A stretch of DNA of 64,000 nt. It comes from Dendrolimus kikuchii. Taxonomy: Eukaryota; Arthropoda; Insecta; Lepidoptera; Lasiocampidae. The position numbers and the translations under genes are program-made. Positions within the stretch are counted from its first letter, which is position 1. The number at the start of each line of letters is the position of its first letter. Shown here one piece after another: positions 10,231-21,209 of this stretch. Where the stretch lies: contig CM034409.1 of NCBI GenBank assembly GCA_019925095.2, positions 7,505,001-7,569,000 of the forward strand, in the 5' to 3' direction. The notes under the pieces were generated by a model that ran no database searches, was not told the DNA's origin, and saw only the letters and a list, made by a program, of their open reading frames with translations.

Positions 10231-10632
10231 CTAAATGACCCGGCAAACTTCGTACCGCCTCAGATTCATTAAATAAAAAACGTTGATTTCTGAACGACGG
10301 GACGAACATCAAACGTTTGACATTAAAAACCAAAAAAACGAAAAAAAAAACTTGAGATTTAAATTGAATTTAATTTCTGAACATCTAAAATTTTATTTAT
10401 TTCTAAGCGACGGGACGAACATCAAATGTTTGACATGTAGGAACAGTTTTTAAGGGAAAGCAGAATTGTTGTTTTTACAATATTCCAAGCATTTTTTTTT
10501 CAAATTTACTCACCTTTTAAACCTTCCCTGGACTTCAACAAATAATTCAAAACCAAAATTAGTCAAATTAGCCCAGCTGTTCTCAAGTTTTAGCGAGACT
10601 AACGAACAGCAATTGATTTTTATATATTTAGA
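10231..10632 (-). mobile_element. Helitron-like element, minus orientation
   Basis: On the minus strand it starts A|TCTAAATATATAAAAATC, continues AATTGCTGTTCGTTAGTCTC and ends near GGCGGTACGAAGTTTGCCGG. It shares this order with 53318-53709 inside the fucosyltransferase intron. It sits directly beside the 9784-10200 element in the same orientation. Confidence 0.65.
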
Positions 10633-10654
10633 TACATGTAGATACAATGTAGTC

Positions 10655-10975
10655 TTACCCGTGCAGAAACGGAGAAAGAATACAAATTCCTGCGTCCAGG
10701 CGGCATATGGTCAGAGGCAACAAAACAATCTGCAACCAGGTAGGTGGTAGGGCATTTGCTCGTCTATATGCCTACCACCCCTAGTCCCGAGCATGCCGCT
10801 ATAACAATCTTGAGTTGTATTCCGGCATTAGTGGCCAGGTTCCAGCCCCATCTACGAGTCTGGCAGCTCATTGGTAGCACCTTTAGTGTTTGCCTATGTT
10901 TATAGACGACGGTAACCACTTTCCATCACAGTTGGACCGTCTGCCTGGTTGCTGTACTCCAGGAATTAAAAAAAC
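10655..10975 (+). mobile_element. Family A SINE-like repeat, diverged
   Basis: Starts CCGTGCAGAAACGGAGAAAG and ends CCGTCTGCCTGGTTGCTG plus an A-rich tail, so it is in the opposite orientation to 6530-6845. Confidence 0.7.
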
Positions 10976-11494
10976 CGTAGTCCACTATTTTCCATTTTCC
11001 TTAGAAGACTTTAGTAGTATAATTTAATTTCAAACCTCCTTACAAAGTTATATCTCCCACCGTTACTGAAGCAAAACTTTCGTATACATTAATCTTGTCA
11101 CGGCGTCTAGGATACTACTTGAATGAGTATTGATTGAGCTGTTTCTAGCTACCGGTCTAGGTGTTGTGAGTTATTGCTAGTTGTTAGAAATGGAGGTATG
11201 TAAGTAAGTAACTTAAATCTTATAGGGTAAATTGGCATTCCGCGTACATCGAAGAGTTTCGTGAAGGTGACAAATGTACTCTGTTCCCTTCATTTGGCTA
11301 TGAACCCTATAAAAAGAATATATTAAAAAATTTACTTAGATGATCTTGTACTTAACAAATTTTCGCTGAAACCATTTTTATTAGTCCTTTAAGCAAAAGC
11401 TATTAAGGAATTTCCCATTTCGTAATTCAAAAGTTACAGCTGAGGACACAATTTTACATTTTTGGGGGTTTACATCTTGCCACCCGATATATAG

Positions 11495-11680
11495 TGGAAA
11501 TACCAACGAAGCGGACGAAACGCTATGCTTCCACTTTTATCTTACGCACCGCTGAAGAGTGGAACTCTTTACCGTCGTCTGTTGTTCCTGAAGAATACAA
11601 TCTAGGGGTCTTCTAGTCTCGCGTGAACAGGTATCTTCTAGATAAGCGTGCTCCACCTTAGACTGCATTTCAACCTGACA
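11495..11680 (+). pseudogene. C-terminal LINE ORF2 remnant
   Basis: One frame reads RTAEEWNSLPSSVVPEEYN, then an in-frame stop, then SRVNRYLLDKRAPP. This matches the usual insect LINE terminal pattern in which a W-N-S-L-P block is followed by an R-V-N-R-(F/Y)-L-x-x-K-R-A-P tail. The internal stop shows it is dead. Confidence 0.65.
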
Positions 11681-12280
11681 TCAGGCGCAATGCCAGTCAA
11701 ACGCGAACCTATTCATTATAAAATCCCTGTGATTGGGAGACTCCCGTCAGGAACGAAGTTCTTTCTTTTTATTTCACTTTCTACATGTAAACACCATTTC
11801 AGTCATTGGAGTTCTTGGCTAGAACTGAAAGGAAATTTTGTGCTGTGCAGTTTTAATTTCTAAAAAATGTGTAAAATTACTTAATGAATAGGATATTGAT
11901 AGCTTTTGAGTAGTAATTATGTGTTATTGTGAGAAATGTGAACTGTATAGTCAAATGTGGTCTTTTGAGTTGTCACAAGAACTCTGTTGAATGGAGTTAA
12001 TAACTAACGGTTCAGCTGAGTTATACATAGGCTTAAGAAAATGAAGAAACAATATTGTAATCTAAGATCTGGCTTAAAGGCTTAGCTGCCAAGCCATAAA
12101 CCTAAATAAATCAGTCATGAACTTTATACTACGTTTAACTTTTACAAGTTCACGAATCACGGTCGAATAACCCCATTCCAATAAATACTAGCAGTTTTTA
12201 TATTTTTGTGCTAAAAACCACCACCTCCCGCCGAGTTCCATAAACATTCGGTGTATCAAGTGGCGTCATCTTTATACAGC
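11681..12280. other. AT-rich stretch, nothing recognised
   Basis: Follows the LINE remnant and may include its 3' untranslated region. No gene was identified. Confidence 0.3.
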
Positions 12281-12300
12281 GAATGTTCCTAGGAACATTC
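12281..12300. repeat. Perfect 20-bp palindrome
   Basis: GAATGTTCCTAGGAACATTC equals its own reverse complement. The core TTCCTAGGAA fits a STAT-type TTC-N4-GAA arrangement, but no function is shown. Confidence 0.6.
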
Positions 12301-12399
12301 ATAAAAATACAACTACTTATTATCACAACTAACAAAGTTATACATCGTATACCATTACTTCCGTAGTTTCATATAATCTAATAAATTATGGCATTATTA

Positions 12400-12767
12400 T
12401 CATTATATTAATAAGTCAAGCAAAAACTTTGTACCCCTTTTTACGAAAAATTTTCGAACGGACGAGTTTGAAATTTCGGACACTTATAGTTTATATAATG
12501 AAGGAGTGCAGAATGCTAATATGTCTTTAAATTATGCATAAAAAATAAATTAAACCAATAAAAAAACATTACATACACTATCATGTATTTGACACACACA
12601 CGCATATATACTCTTCTGTTTGTTGTTAAAGTCAAATTAACAGTGTAGCCTTGGCGAAATCTGTGATTATAGAAGTATAGTCTTTGACAACCAAACTTTC
12701 ATAATGTTCAAACTTATAATTTAAATTAATTATTATGGTCGAATTTCGAACACTGGACGACCACTAG
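12400..12767 (+). mobile_element. Helitron family G, copy 1
   Basis: Starts A|TCATTATATTAATAAG and then has AAGCAAAAACTTTGTACC, GGAGTGCAGAATGCTAAT, CGCATATATACTC and GACCACTAG at the end. The three other copies (15982, 27129, 28815) give the same order. Confidence 0.8.
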
Positions 12768-12769
12768 AT

Positions 12770-12852
12770 GCCAACATAAGTAATATCAAAGTTCAACCAA
12801 TGGTAGGACAAATGAATGAACAGCAGATATAAAAGAACCAGCCATAAGTAGT
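12770..12852. mobile_element. Half of a TIR MITE (family M)
   Basis: ATCAAAGTTCAACCAATGGT, then an AGGACAAATGAATGAA end followed by an AACCAGCC-like terminus. It matches the right half of the MITE at 43850-44036 and begins immediately after the Helitron end. Confidence 0.5.
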
Positions 12853-13219
12853 ATCCGAGAACTCAAACCAGTTAAAGTATGAAAATTTGCGCGGAATATA
12901 TTTCTTCAACAGACCCTTATTAAACAACATACTCATATACATTCTCGTTTAATCTCACCCTAATTATACATCAAAGAGTTCTCTACTTGTTTTACATCCG
13001 CCTTGATACAGCCACTTTCGCCAAATAAGGGCAATGTAATGATGCGATGTTAAGAACAAAAGACTTCCGGGAAATGTCTTAATATTAGAATTTAATTCCC
13101 CTGTTTATAATATGAGTGAAAAGCAGAATAGTTAATGATTAAAAGTAGGTCAAAAACGTTTCAGTGTAAATTGAGGGTTTCATAGATATGTTTGACTTAC
13201 ATCGTTTTTGTCACTTAAC
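12853..13219. other. AT-rich stretch, nothing recognised
   Basis: No coding or repeat signal found. Confidence 0.3.
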
Positions 13220-13315
13220 TGTCTATCAGACACATTGACAGACCGGCTGACTGGCTGACTGGCTGACAGACAGATTGACTGACAAACTGCCAGAGTGACA
13301 GATTAACTGACATAT
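13220..13315. repeat. Degenerate (GACTGGCT)n-type minisatellite
   Basis: Repeated GACTGGCTGACT and GACAGACAGATTGACTGAC units over about 95 bp. Confidence 0.7.
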
Positions 13316-13666
13316 GAACGCACAGCGTAAACTATTGGGGCTAGGACCGTGGAAATGTGCATGCGGGTTTTCTCTGTACTATAGGTGCGCACAAAAAGGG
13401 ACTTTTTTAAAATTCTACTCTTAAAGAGTGTGAAAAAAGAGATGAAAGTTTGTATGAAAATTCATCATTTTCAAAGAAGCACGAGATTTTGCATAGGTAC
13501 CTGTTTCTGCTTAGAAATTAAGTACACGGGTATCGGCGTTCTTGTAAAATTCAACCAAATTCAAGCGTCGCAATAAAAAATACACGAAAAGAAGAAGCTT
13601 TTTGATGAAAACTTGAAGGGTGAAAGAATCAATCGATTTGAGACTCTTACTTACCCACTGATATAT

Positions 13667-13975
13667 TATTTTTATTGTATGAGTTCAGCAGACAGGCAGA
13701 CGGCCCACTGGTGGAAAGCGGTTACCATCGCCTATGGACATTCGCAACACCAAAAGCGCTACACATGCGCTGCTGGTCTCTAAAGGGAGACCGGAACCTG
13801 GCCACTAATGCCGGAACACAACCCAAGGTTGTTATAGCGGCATACTTTAGACCGGGGGTGGTTGCCATCCAGTCGGGAAAATATCGTACCACCTTGTTGT
13901 GGGTTGTTTGGCGCCTCCTACGACAGGCCGCCCGGCCGTAGTAAATTGTATTTCTCCATTCCTGCACAGATATAT
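13667..13975 (-). mobile_element. Family A SINE-like repeat
   Basis: TTTTTATTGTATGAG followed by the GCAGACAGGCAGACGGCCCA start, the ACTTTAGACCGGGGGTGGTT middle and a TCCTACGACAGGCC segment. It is near full length with its A-rich tail on the minus strand. The CCCACTGATAT segment of another repeat abuts its left side. Confidence 0.8.
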
Positions 13976-14099
13976 GCAGTTGTTAGTATTCACTAATTTC
14001 ATCAATTACATTTAGTTTTACCTACATAAATTAGTTTTAACTATTATTTTATTGTAATAACACTTTTTATTATGACAATGCCCTGGTACCTAATAAATT

Positions 14100-14285
14100 G
14101 TTTTATTATTATTACTTCTGGTATAAAGTATGCTGCCATAAGAACCTTGAGTTGTGTTTCGGTATTAGGGTCCAGGTTCCAGTCTTTGGCAGCACTTTTG
14201 GTGTTGCAATTTTGCAAATGTCCGTCATGTCCAACGGTACCCACTTTCCATCAGTCTGCCTGCCTAATCTAGGTCATTGCCATTT
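14100..14285 (+). mobile_element. Family A fragment
   Basis: AAAGTATGCTGCCATAAGAA, then TTGAGTTGTGTTTCGGTATT and CACTTTCCATCAGTCTGCCT: middle and 3' part of the repeat in + orientation. Confidence 0.6.
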
Positions 14286-14653
14286 TTTATTGTCGTTATA
14301 AAGAATAATAACAAAAATATCGATTTTCTCTCTGTGGAAAGGCAATAAGTTACTGTCATAATAAATAATTCGAAGACATTTTGTTCCTTTATGAAAGCAC
14401 TTTAAAGTAGAAACCCAAAGATAAACGCATAGCAATAGAGTTTTAAGGATTTAATATTACAATTATTAAGTCTTAAAGCCTTGAAGTTTTCGGCTGTATA
14501 CATATTTTAAATTTCATTTACAAAATTATTACGGCAGTTTGGGTAATGGTATTTAATTATTCTATACTAGAGTTTACCCCGCGGCCCCGCCGCGCGTCAA
14601 ACTCTAGTGCGTACTTCTTCTTTTAAGAGCAGGCGTTAATACAGGATATAGCA

Positions 14654-14718
14654 GGGTAGATAGCACCAACATAAAAATACAATACAATATTGCATTTTTA
14701 TGTTGGTGCTATTTACCC
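14654..14718. repeat. 65-bp hairpin with ~28-bp arms
   Basis: The arms GGGTAGATAGCACCAACATA and TATGTTGGTGCTATTTACCC pair almost completely, extending inward through AAAAAT, with a loop of about 8 nt. The size is that of a pre-miRNA, but it lies in a probable transposon. Confidence 0.75.
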
Positions 14719-14940
14719 TCGAAAGATTTACTTCATTTTATATCGCAAACTATCCCATCTACTGAGATGAATAGTATCTATGTCCATTTTCGGTATTCAG
14801 ACAGACGGATCGAGTATAAGTCGCATTTTTTTAAAGATTATGAATTTTTTATATCTATAAACTTGATAAATGATTGGTCCCCCATACAAACTTTAATACC
14901 CTATTTCAACCCGTTCTAGTTTTATTTATATAACTAAATA

Positions 14941-15540
14941 TTGTGTAAACTACACAAATAACCAAAACTACCAAACGTACTAAAACTGCCGAAACTACCA
15001 AATCTACCACAACTACCAAAACTACCAAATCTACAAACCAAAACTACCAAATCTACAAATCAAAACTACCACAACTATCAAAACCACCACAATTACCAAA
15101 TCTACCAATCTAAACTATCAAAACTACCAAAACAACCGAATATACCAAATCGACCAATCAAATCTACAAACCAAAACTACCAAAATAACCGAATCTACCA
15201 ACCATAACTACCAAATCTACAAACCAAAACTACCACAACTACCAATGCTACCACTACTACCAAAACTACTACAACTACCAAAACTACCACTATTACCAAA
15301 TCTACCGAAACTGCCAAATCTACAAAACAAAACTACCGCAACTACCAAAACTACTACAGCTACCAAAACTACCACAACTAACAAAACTACCACCACTAAC
15401 AAAACTACCACAACTACCAAAACAACCGATACTACCAAAACTACCTGCATAAACTACCACAACTACCAAAACTGCCAAACAAAACTACCAAAACTACCTA
15501 AACGACCGAATTGACCAAAATTAACAAAATGGCAAACCAC
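14941..15540. repeat. (ACTACCAAA)n minisatellite
   Basis: About 600 bp of degenerate 9-bp-based units (ACTACCAAA, ACTACCAAATCTACA, ACCACAACT). Because the period is a multiple of three, both strands stay open (15245-15514 + and 15217-15450 -) and give Thr/Lys- and Val/Leu-rich low-complexity translations. These are not credible genes. Confidence 0.85.
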
Positions 15541-15981
15541 AAATAAAAAACCTAACCTAGTGTCCGAGATAAACTTTATATAAATCTATCCCAAAATCTA
15601 TTCCAGTATCCGGGATGAAAAGTATCCCTTGGCTACCCTCGGTATTCAAATTACATATGCACCGAGTATCAGCCAAATCGGTCCAATAGTCTTTCCACAA
15701 AAGGATAACAAACAGAGAGACAAATATACTTTTATCCCGGAAACTATCCAATTTTGCGGGATAAAAACAGTAAGTATCCTATGTTCATTCTCGGCATCGA
15801 ATATATATATATATATACTGAGTTTCAGCCAAATCGGTCCAGTAGTTTTTACGTGAAAACGGAACAGACAGACAGAGTTACTTTCGCATTTATAATATTA
15901 ATAGGGATTACGATGATTTTGTCTTTATATTAAAATATCTAGAAAGCCTTTTTATTTTTGAGTCACTCTTCGTAACTAGAA

Positions 15982-16286
15982 TCTATATATTAATGAAACA
16001 TAAACTTTCTACCCCTTTTTACGAAAATTGTGCGGACGGAGGAGTATGAAATTTGGCACACTTATAATTTATATAGAGGGGAGTCCAGAATGCTATTTCT
16101 TTTAAATTATGCATAAAAATACATTAAATCAATAAAAAAAACATTACACACACTATAATGTATTTGATACACATACGCATATTTACTCTTTTGTTTATTG
16201 TTCCCTTGGCGAAATCTGTGATTATAGAAGTATAGTCTTTGACAACAGAACCTTAGATCGAATTTCGGCTAATGGGCAACCACTAG
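15982..16286 (+). mobile_element. Helitron family G, copy 2 (internally deleted)
   Basis: Starts A|TCTATATATTAATG and ends ACCACTAG|T. Compared with the other copies it lacks about 20 bp between TTTATTGT and CCTTGGCGAAATC and a second piece near AATGTTCAAAC. Confidence 0.8.
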
Positions 16287-16569
16287 TATTAATAAATGCA
16301 TAGTACAAACATGTATAATGTCTGAACTACAAAGTAGAAAACAACAACAACCATTCATTACCTTCACTATATTCTACTTCGAGATGTAGAAAAAAATGTT
16401 TGCTTTTTTTGAAGTCGGTTTTGATTTGTTTGTTAAAAGATATTTTATTTCATTCTTTTTAGTTACGCAAATACTTGAATAGCTCTAGAAAAAGTAAATA
16501 TGACACACGTACCTCTAATATTTGAGGTTTGCTCCCGATATCCCTGGGATCCACTCATCAGATCATGAC

Positions 16570-16890
16570 TTTTTTTTTTTTTTATTGAAGGAGTTCAGCA
16601 GACAGGCAGACGGCCCACTTGATGGAAAGCGGTTATCATCGCCTATGGACATTTGTAACACCAAAGGTGCTACAAATGCACTGCTGCTCTCTTAAGGGAG
16701 ACTGGAACCTGGTCACTAATGCTGGAACACAACTCAAGGTTGTTATGGCGGCATACTTTAGATCAGGGGTGGTAGCCATCCAGTCGAGCAAATACCCTAC
16801 CACCTGGCTGTGGGTTGTTTTGTCGCCTCTTACGACAGGCCGCCTGGCCGCAGGAAATTGTATTCTTTCTCCGTTCCTGCACGGATGAAA
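16570..16890 (-). mobile_element. Family A SINE-like repeat, near full length
   Basis: Poly(T) run, GCAGACAGGCAGACGGCCCA, CTTAAGGGAGACTGGAACCT, TCGCCTCTTACGACAGGCCG, ending CCGTTCCTGCACGGAT. This is one of the best preserved copies. Confidence 0.85.
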
Positions 16891-17224
16891 ACTTGATAAC
16901 AATGGTACCATTTCAGGAGTACCTATACTTCCCTCTCTCTCTCTACTCTTTCGATAAAAAAAATAAAATCGGTTCACAATTGAGAGAGAGAAATCGCGTA
17001 ATAAACGTACAAAAAATACACACAGTCGAGTTGAAAAATTCTTTCCTTTGGAAGTCGATTAAACATTACGAGTATAATATATTTAAACCCAGTTGCAGGG
17101 AGAATTCACCGAAATATATAAAGAAAAACAAAGGAGTGCAAAAAGCGTCTGATTTAGCGGCAAGACGTGGTAACAATCGCTAAACGTGTAACAAATAGCG
17201 TACCCTCTTGACGGAGATCCCCAA
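16891..17224. other. Stretch without recognised feature
   Basis: A 122-codon + frame at 16815-17183 starts inside the family A repeat and shows no domain, so it is regarded as chance. Confidence 0.3.
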
Positions 17225-17375
17225 TTATTGAGATGAATCACGCCTTTGGGAGTCTGGCTGACCCACTGATATCTATTTGCCTACCCTAAGTGTTGTGAGA
17301 AAGGCAATAATTCACGCCGTATGCTGACTTCACTGTGAATTATATTAGTTTGCAGTTCCTAGGAACGTAGATGAA
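17225..17375 (+). repeat. Dispersed repeat family F
   Basis: ACCCACTGATATCTATTTGC, then CTACCCTAAGTG, CGCCGTATGCTGA and GTTCCTAGGAACG. Related copies lie at 18863-18990 and 19503-19640, and a short one at 13640-13665. It is probably a LINE 3' region. Confidence 0.55.
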
Positions 17376-17463
17376 GTTTCTTTGCACGATATCTATACTA
17401 TGGAAGAAGATGATTTTTGGCGAATACTTGAGAAGAGAATGGATATATGAATGACATGCTCTC

Positions 17464-18200
17464 ACAAAATCTTCATCATCCTAGCGTTAAATCCCGGTTG
17501 CGTTCGGGGCGTCTGCCTTGAAACTCGGGGTCCGTTTTCCTACTTTTTCTTCTCCACTTCGCGCGGTCTTCAGCATCCCTATTTGTGAGATCATTATTGG
17601 TACGCATGTCATGCTTTAAGACGTCAAGCCAGCATTCCTTGGGCCTACAATTTCGAGCGAGAACTGGTGGAGGTGCTATGGCTAGACATTTGTTTACCAT
17701 GTAAGTAGCCGGTTTCAAACGTGGCCGTACTAATGTAGGCAAAACTCTTGCAGTTTATCCGCTATATCACGGATTTTAAGGCTGCCGCGGATACGAGAGT
17801 TTATTACGCGGTTTGCGGTGACACGCAGATCTTCCTTCTGTCGCACAAGTACAGGCCACTCTTCACTGCCAGGCAAAAGAAGAGGTCTAACGATAGATTT
17901 ATAGAAATGTCCTTTTAACTTAATCGGCATTTTGGAGTCACAAATGATACCAGTTACTTCACGTTACTTAGCCCAAGCCACTGAGACACGGGACTTGACG
18001 TCGTAGTCGATGTCTCCAGACACGTGAAGTGAAGACCCCAAGTATTTAAACTGGTCCGCACGATCGATTGTATCTTCGTCTATGCGCACGGATGTGGGAT
18101 CTGTAGTGTTGCAGGCCAAGTACTCAATCTTCGCCTTATTTAGTTTCAGACCGCCGTTCTCCAGGGACCTCTTCCACGTATTCACGCGTGAAACAGCCTT
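17464..18200 (-). pseudogene. RTE-like LINE 3' end, frameshifted
   Basis: Three minus-strand open segments are in order. 18185-17964 has the post-RT motif ADQFKYLGS; 17930-17730 has the YKSIVRPLLLPGSEEW block; 17742-17476 has RPKECWLDVLKHDMR and DAEDRAKWRRK. They lie in different frames and so are separated by indels. The terminus has an ATGATGAAG tail, similar to the (ATG)n-tailed copy at 42907-43190. Confidence 0.8.
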
Positions 18201-18444
18201 GAGCTAATTGAGTTTCATACGATAAGTGAGAGTTCCGCTGGCCTACTTTGCACTACCCCATTTTCTCTATTCTATCTTCCTATTTCACTCCCGTATACAT
18301 TTCCTCTATCTATATTATCTTGTCTGATCCCTCGAATCCAGTTCTTTCCCATGGTGTTGCAAACATGTATGGTGATGGTAACCACTTTCTATAAATTAAG
18401 ACGTCGACCACTTTGACATCTTCGAAATAAAAATAAAATCGAAA

Positions 18445-18854
18445 TGTGTGCTGGGACACATAGTAGAAGTGAAACTTCAACGGATAAGTGGGAAAACGAA
18501 TCGCAACAATGTTGCAAAATATGTTGCGATTCGTTTTTCCACATGTCCGTTGAAGTTTCACTTCTACTATGTGTCCCAGCACACATTTCCATTTTTCGCA
18601 GGTTTACTGCAAATTATGATGTAGTTAGGTTGAGTACATTTTAATTAAAGCATTTTTTATGTAAACATTTTATTTTATCAAACAAAAAAAAACTGAATTC
18701 GATCCGGAACCAATAAAAACATCGATAGTCTACTCTAACATTATGCCGCCTCTCACCACGTCTAGTCTAAATTTATGCCGCTCTTCCACGCGGCCGTAAC
18801 GCTTTTTTGTGACAGAAAAATCCTAAGACCCCGTCTATATAGAAGTTTCACTTC
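18445..18854. mobile_element. Foldback element, copy 2
   Basis: The inverted repeat (18445-18585, 141 bp) is shorter than in copy 1 and lacks the AACTTGAAGTTTTACGGGC stem portion. The body then runs to GAAGTTTCACTTC at 18842-18854. Confidence 0.8.
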
Positions 18855-18862
18855 AATAATTT

Positions 18863-18990
18863 GTGAATTTGGCTGTCCCACTGATATTATTTGTCTACCC
18901 TATTGTATAAGACGCCATATTTCCCGCTGTATGCTCACCTCTGTACAAATGATATTATTTCGAAGTTCCTAAGATATAGGTGATATATCC
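18863..18990 (+). repeat. Dispersed repeat family F, copy 2
   Basis: CCCACTGATATTATTTGTCT, CCCGCTGTATGCTCACCTC and a GTTCCTAAGA end, directly downstream of the foldback element. Confidence 0.5.
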
Positions 18991-19031
18991 TTCTATTTGT
19001 GGGTCTTTCAAGTCAAGGTTTATATTTTAAG

Positions 19032-19310
19032 GCATGGTAGCGTAATGGCTAGGGCACGCGTCCTAAAATTCAAACGGCGCGAGTTTGAATCCTAGCCGGA
19101 ACGCAAGCACCACTTAACAGTTTTCTAACCTAATGTGCATATTGTTAAAATTACCACGCGCTAACAACGGTAAAAGAAAACATCGTGACGAAACCTGTAC
19201 ATCGAGATAACCAACCTGCTAAGCCGCCTTGCACAAGTGTGGCGGGTATACTATCCGTTCCCCTATATTGGGAGGCCCGAGCCCAGCAGTGGGACGTTTA
19301 TGTTTATTCC
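19032..19310 (+). mobile_element. tRNA-derived SINE (family B)
   Basis: The head has a pol III A box (TGGTAGCGTAATGG) and a B box (GAGTTTGAATCC) about 40 nt apart. The 3' part reads AAAACATCGTGACGAAACC, GTGGCGGGTATACT and GAGGCCCGAGCCCAGCAG, a tail also seen at 38318-38450 and 51205-51300. It is not a functional tRNA, as the acceptor stem does not pair. Confidence 0.7.
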
Positions 19311-19354
19311 TCTTGTCTGATCCTCTATATCATCCCCCTGTTCCATTCTACTTT

Positions 19355-19475
19355 TCCCTTTCTAAAGGCTGACAACTCGTCGGCTGTACCTTTGGTGTTG
19401 CTGACGTCTATATGCAACTGTAACCACTTTCCATGAGCTGGGCCGTCTGCTTGATTGCCAGCTTCGCAACAAAAA
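19355..19475 (+). mobile_element. Family A fragment
   Basis: CTTTGGTGTTGC, then CACTTTCCATGAGCTGGGCC and GTCTGCTTGATTGCC. Only the 3' third of the repeat remains. Confidence 0.55.
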
Positions 19476-19502
19476 ATAAATGAAGTGAAGGAGTCAATCA
19501 AT

Positions 19503-19640
19503 TTGAGACTCTTGATTACCCACTGATACATATTCGCCTACTCTAAATGACGTTAGAGGGGTAATAATTTACGCTGTATGCTCATTATGAATTATATTAG
19601 CTGCCAAAGACCTTAGAAGAAAGTAGTCGTAGATCCTAGA
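19503..19640 (+). repeat. Dispersed repeat family F, copy 3
   Basis: TTACCCACTGATACATATTC, CGCTGTATGCTCATTATGA and AATTATATTAG match the 17225 copy. Confidence 0.5.
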
Positions 19641-20039
19641 AACAAGGATAAAGTATTCTAACAAATGCTGGGCTCGAACTTCCTCTTTTTAAGGGAAGGA
19701 ATAGTATAACCCACCACGCTTGTCAAAGGGTATTTCACACATCGGATATCTTGCTTTGCCGGTTTCATCACATAAATGAAGCCAGATTTTGAAGTTTAAT
19801 CCTTAAGGTAAATTTCAGATGGTATAAGCAAACTTAACCTATGCAAACTACAAGTCAAATGTTTGAAGCGGTCTATATCTACTTACATTATATGGCGTAG
19901 ACAGAATACGATATATATGTTTGTATTAGCTGTAGACGAGCAGTTTTTAATAAATTTTCAAGAAGTAGAAGATATTACGATTAAAATAAATTTAAAATGC
20001 AGTTAAAAGAATGGCTCTTAAATAGAATGTTTTACTCGG
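19641..20039. other. AT-rich stretch, nothing recognised
   Basis: No coding or repeat signal was identified. Confidence 0.3.
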
Positions 20040-20236
20040 TGGACAAATTCCTCAATTGTAAATAAATACCTTCCTTGAGTTACGAATGTTATTATTATTA
20101 TTACTGTTACTTTTTGACATTTATCAGTCTTTTTTTTTCACATGTTACATTTAACATTATATAATTAATTATAAATATTTTTATGTTCCTATGTAAGCAA
20201 AACCATGTTTTGAACAAATAAATTTGATTTGATTCA
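20040..20236 (+). mobile_element. LINE 3' untranslated end with (TTTGA)n tail
   Basis: CTCAATTGTAAATAAATACC and an AT-rich stretch end in AAATAAATTTGATTTGATTC. Such short TTTGAT repeats terminate several insect LINEs. No coding part remains. Confidence 0.4.
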
Positions 20237-20720
20237 ATGATTAAAAATATGAAGTGGAGCCTGAACTAAAACCTTCTATGAATTAGGATGCAAACATTAA
20301 AATTCCTTTTAGATCTAAAAATATTAAAATATAAAAAGATAGATTTATTGGAATTTCCTAAAAATTTAACCTTTTTTCCTTACCTCTTTTCCAATGTATT
20401 CTTGTATTATAGTCTCGGTTGTTTTAGATTTCGATATTGTGCAAATACGATAAAGTAATGAGATCTATTAATGTTCACGTCAATTAAGTAATGATAATTA
20501 AATGATAATTTAGTGTTTGTAAGGAATGTGATGGGAATTCTAAGCGTTCTGGAATGTCTGCAGTATAAGTAAAAGATAAATAAAAGGTGAATAATTTAGA
20601 TATTTTTATTAATGATTGGAGCTACAATTATTCGATTTAAGCATAACGGCGTACTTAAATGTTATACAAGAATTCCATTTACATTACCTTGAAATTTTCA
20701 CTTTTAATTTTTTGATTTTT
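20237..20720. other. AT-rich stretch, nothing recognised
   Basis: No gene, and no repeat shared with other parts of the window, was seen. Confidence 0.3.
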
Positions 20721-21205
20721 GAAGTGAAACTTCTATATAAACAAGGGGTCTTGGGATTTTTCTGTCACAAGAAATCGTTACGGCTGCGTGGAGGAGCGGC
20801 ATAAATTTAGACTAGACGTGGTGAGAGGCAGCATAATTTTAGCGTATACTATGGATGCGTTTTTTGGTTCCAGATCGAATTTAGTTTTTTTGTTGGACAC
20901 AATAAAATATGTTTAAATAAAAAATGCATTAATTAAAGTGTACCTAACCTAACCAAATCATAATTTGCAGTAAACGTGCGAAAAATCGAAATGTGTGTTG
21001 GGAAACATAGTAGAATTGAAACTTCAGCCGACAAGTGCCAAAATAAATCGCAACAAAATTTTAACTTGAAGTTTTACGGGCAGATTGTTAACGTACTTGT
21101 CCAATTTGAAAACTTACCCGTAAAACTTAAAGATAAAATTTTGTTGCGATTCGTTTTGCCTTTTGTCCGTTGAAGTTTCACTTCTACTATGTGTCCCAGC
21201 ACACA
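20721..21205. mobile_element. Foldback element, copy 3
   Basis: In the orientation opposite to copy 1: GAAGTGAAACTTC at 20721-20733, the body, then the hairpin at 20992-21205 ending CCCAGCACACA. A family A repeat abuts the right end within a few bases. Confidence 0.8.
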
Positions 21206-21209
21206 TTTT

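Larger units (their letters stand above)
14570..15900 (-). mobile_element. Composite Helitron-like element
   Basis: On the minus strand the right end begins CCCTATTAATATTATAAATG and continues CGAAAGTAACTCTGTCTGTC and ACTACTGGACCGATTTGGCT, a very common lepidopteran Helitron start. The left end has a CCCCGCGGCCCCGCC segment like those 3' ends. The middle is filled by a 570-bp minisatellite and a hairpin. The boundary assignment is inferred. Confidence 0.5.

Noticed and set aside
15217..15514. Overlapping open frames on both strands
   Set aside because: They are products of the 9-bp-period minisatellite; the translations are pure low complexity.
19036..19105. Possible functional tRNA gene
   Set aside because: A and B boxes are present but the acceptor arms do not pair and the sequence continues into a SINE tail.
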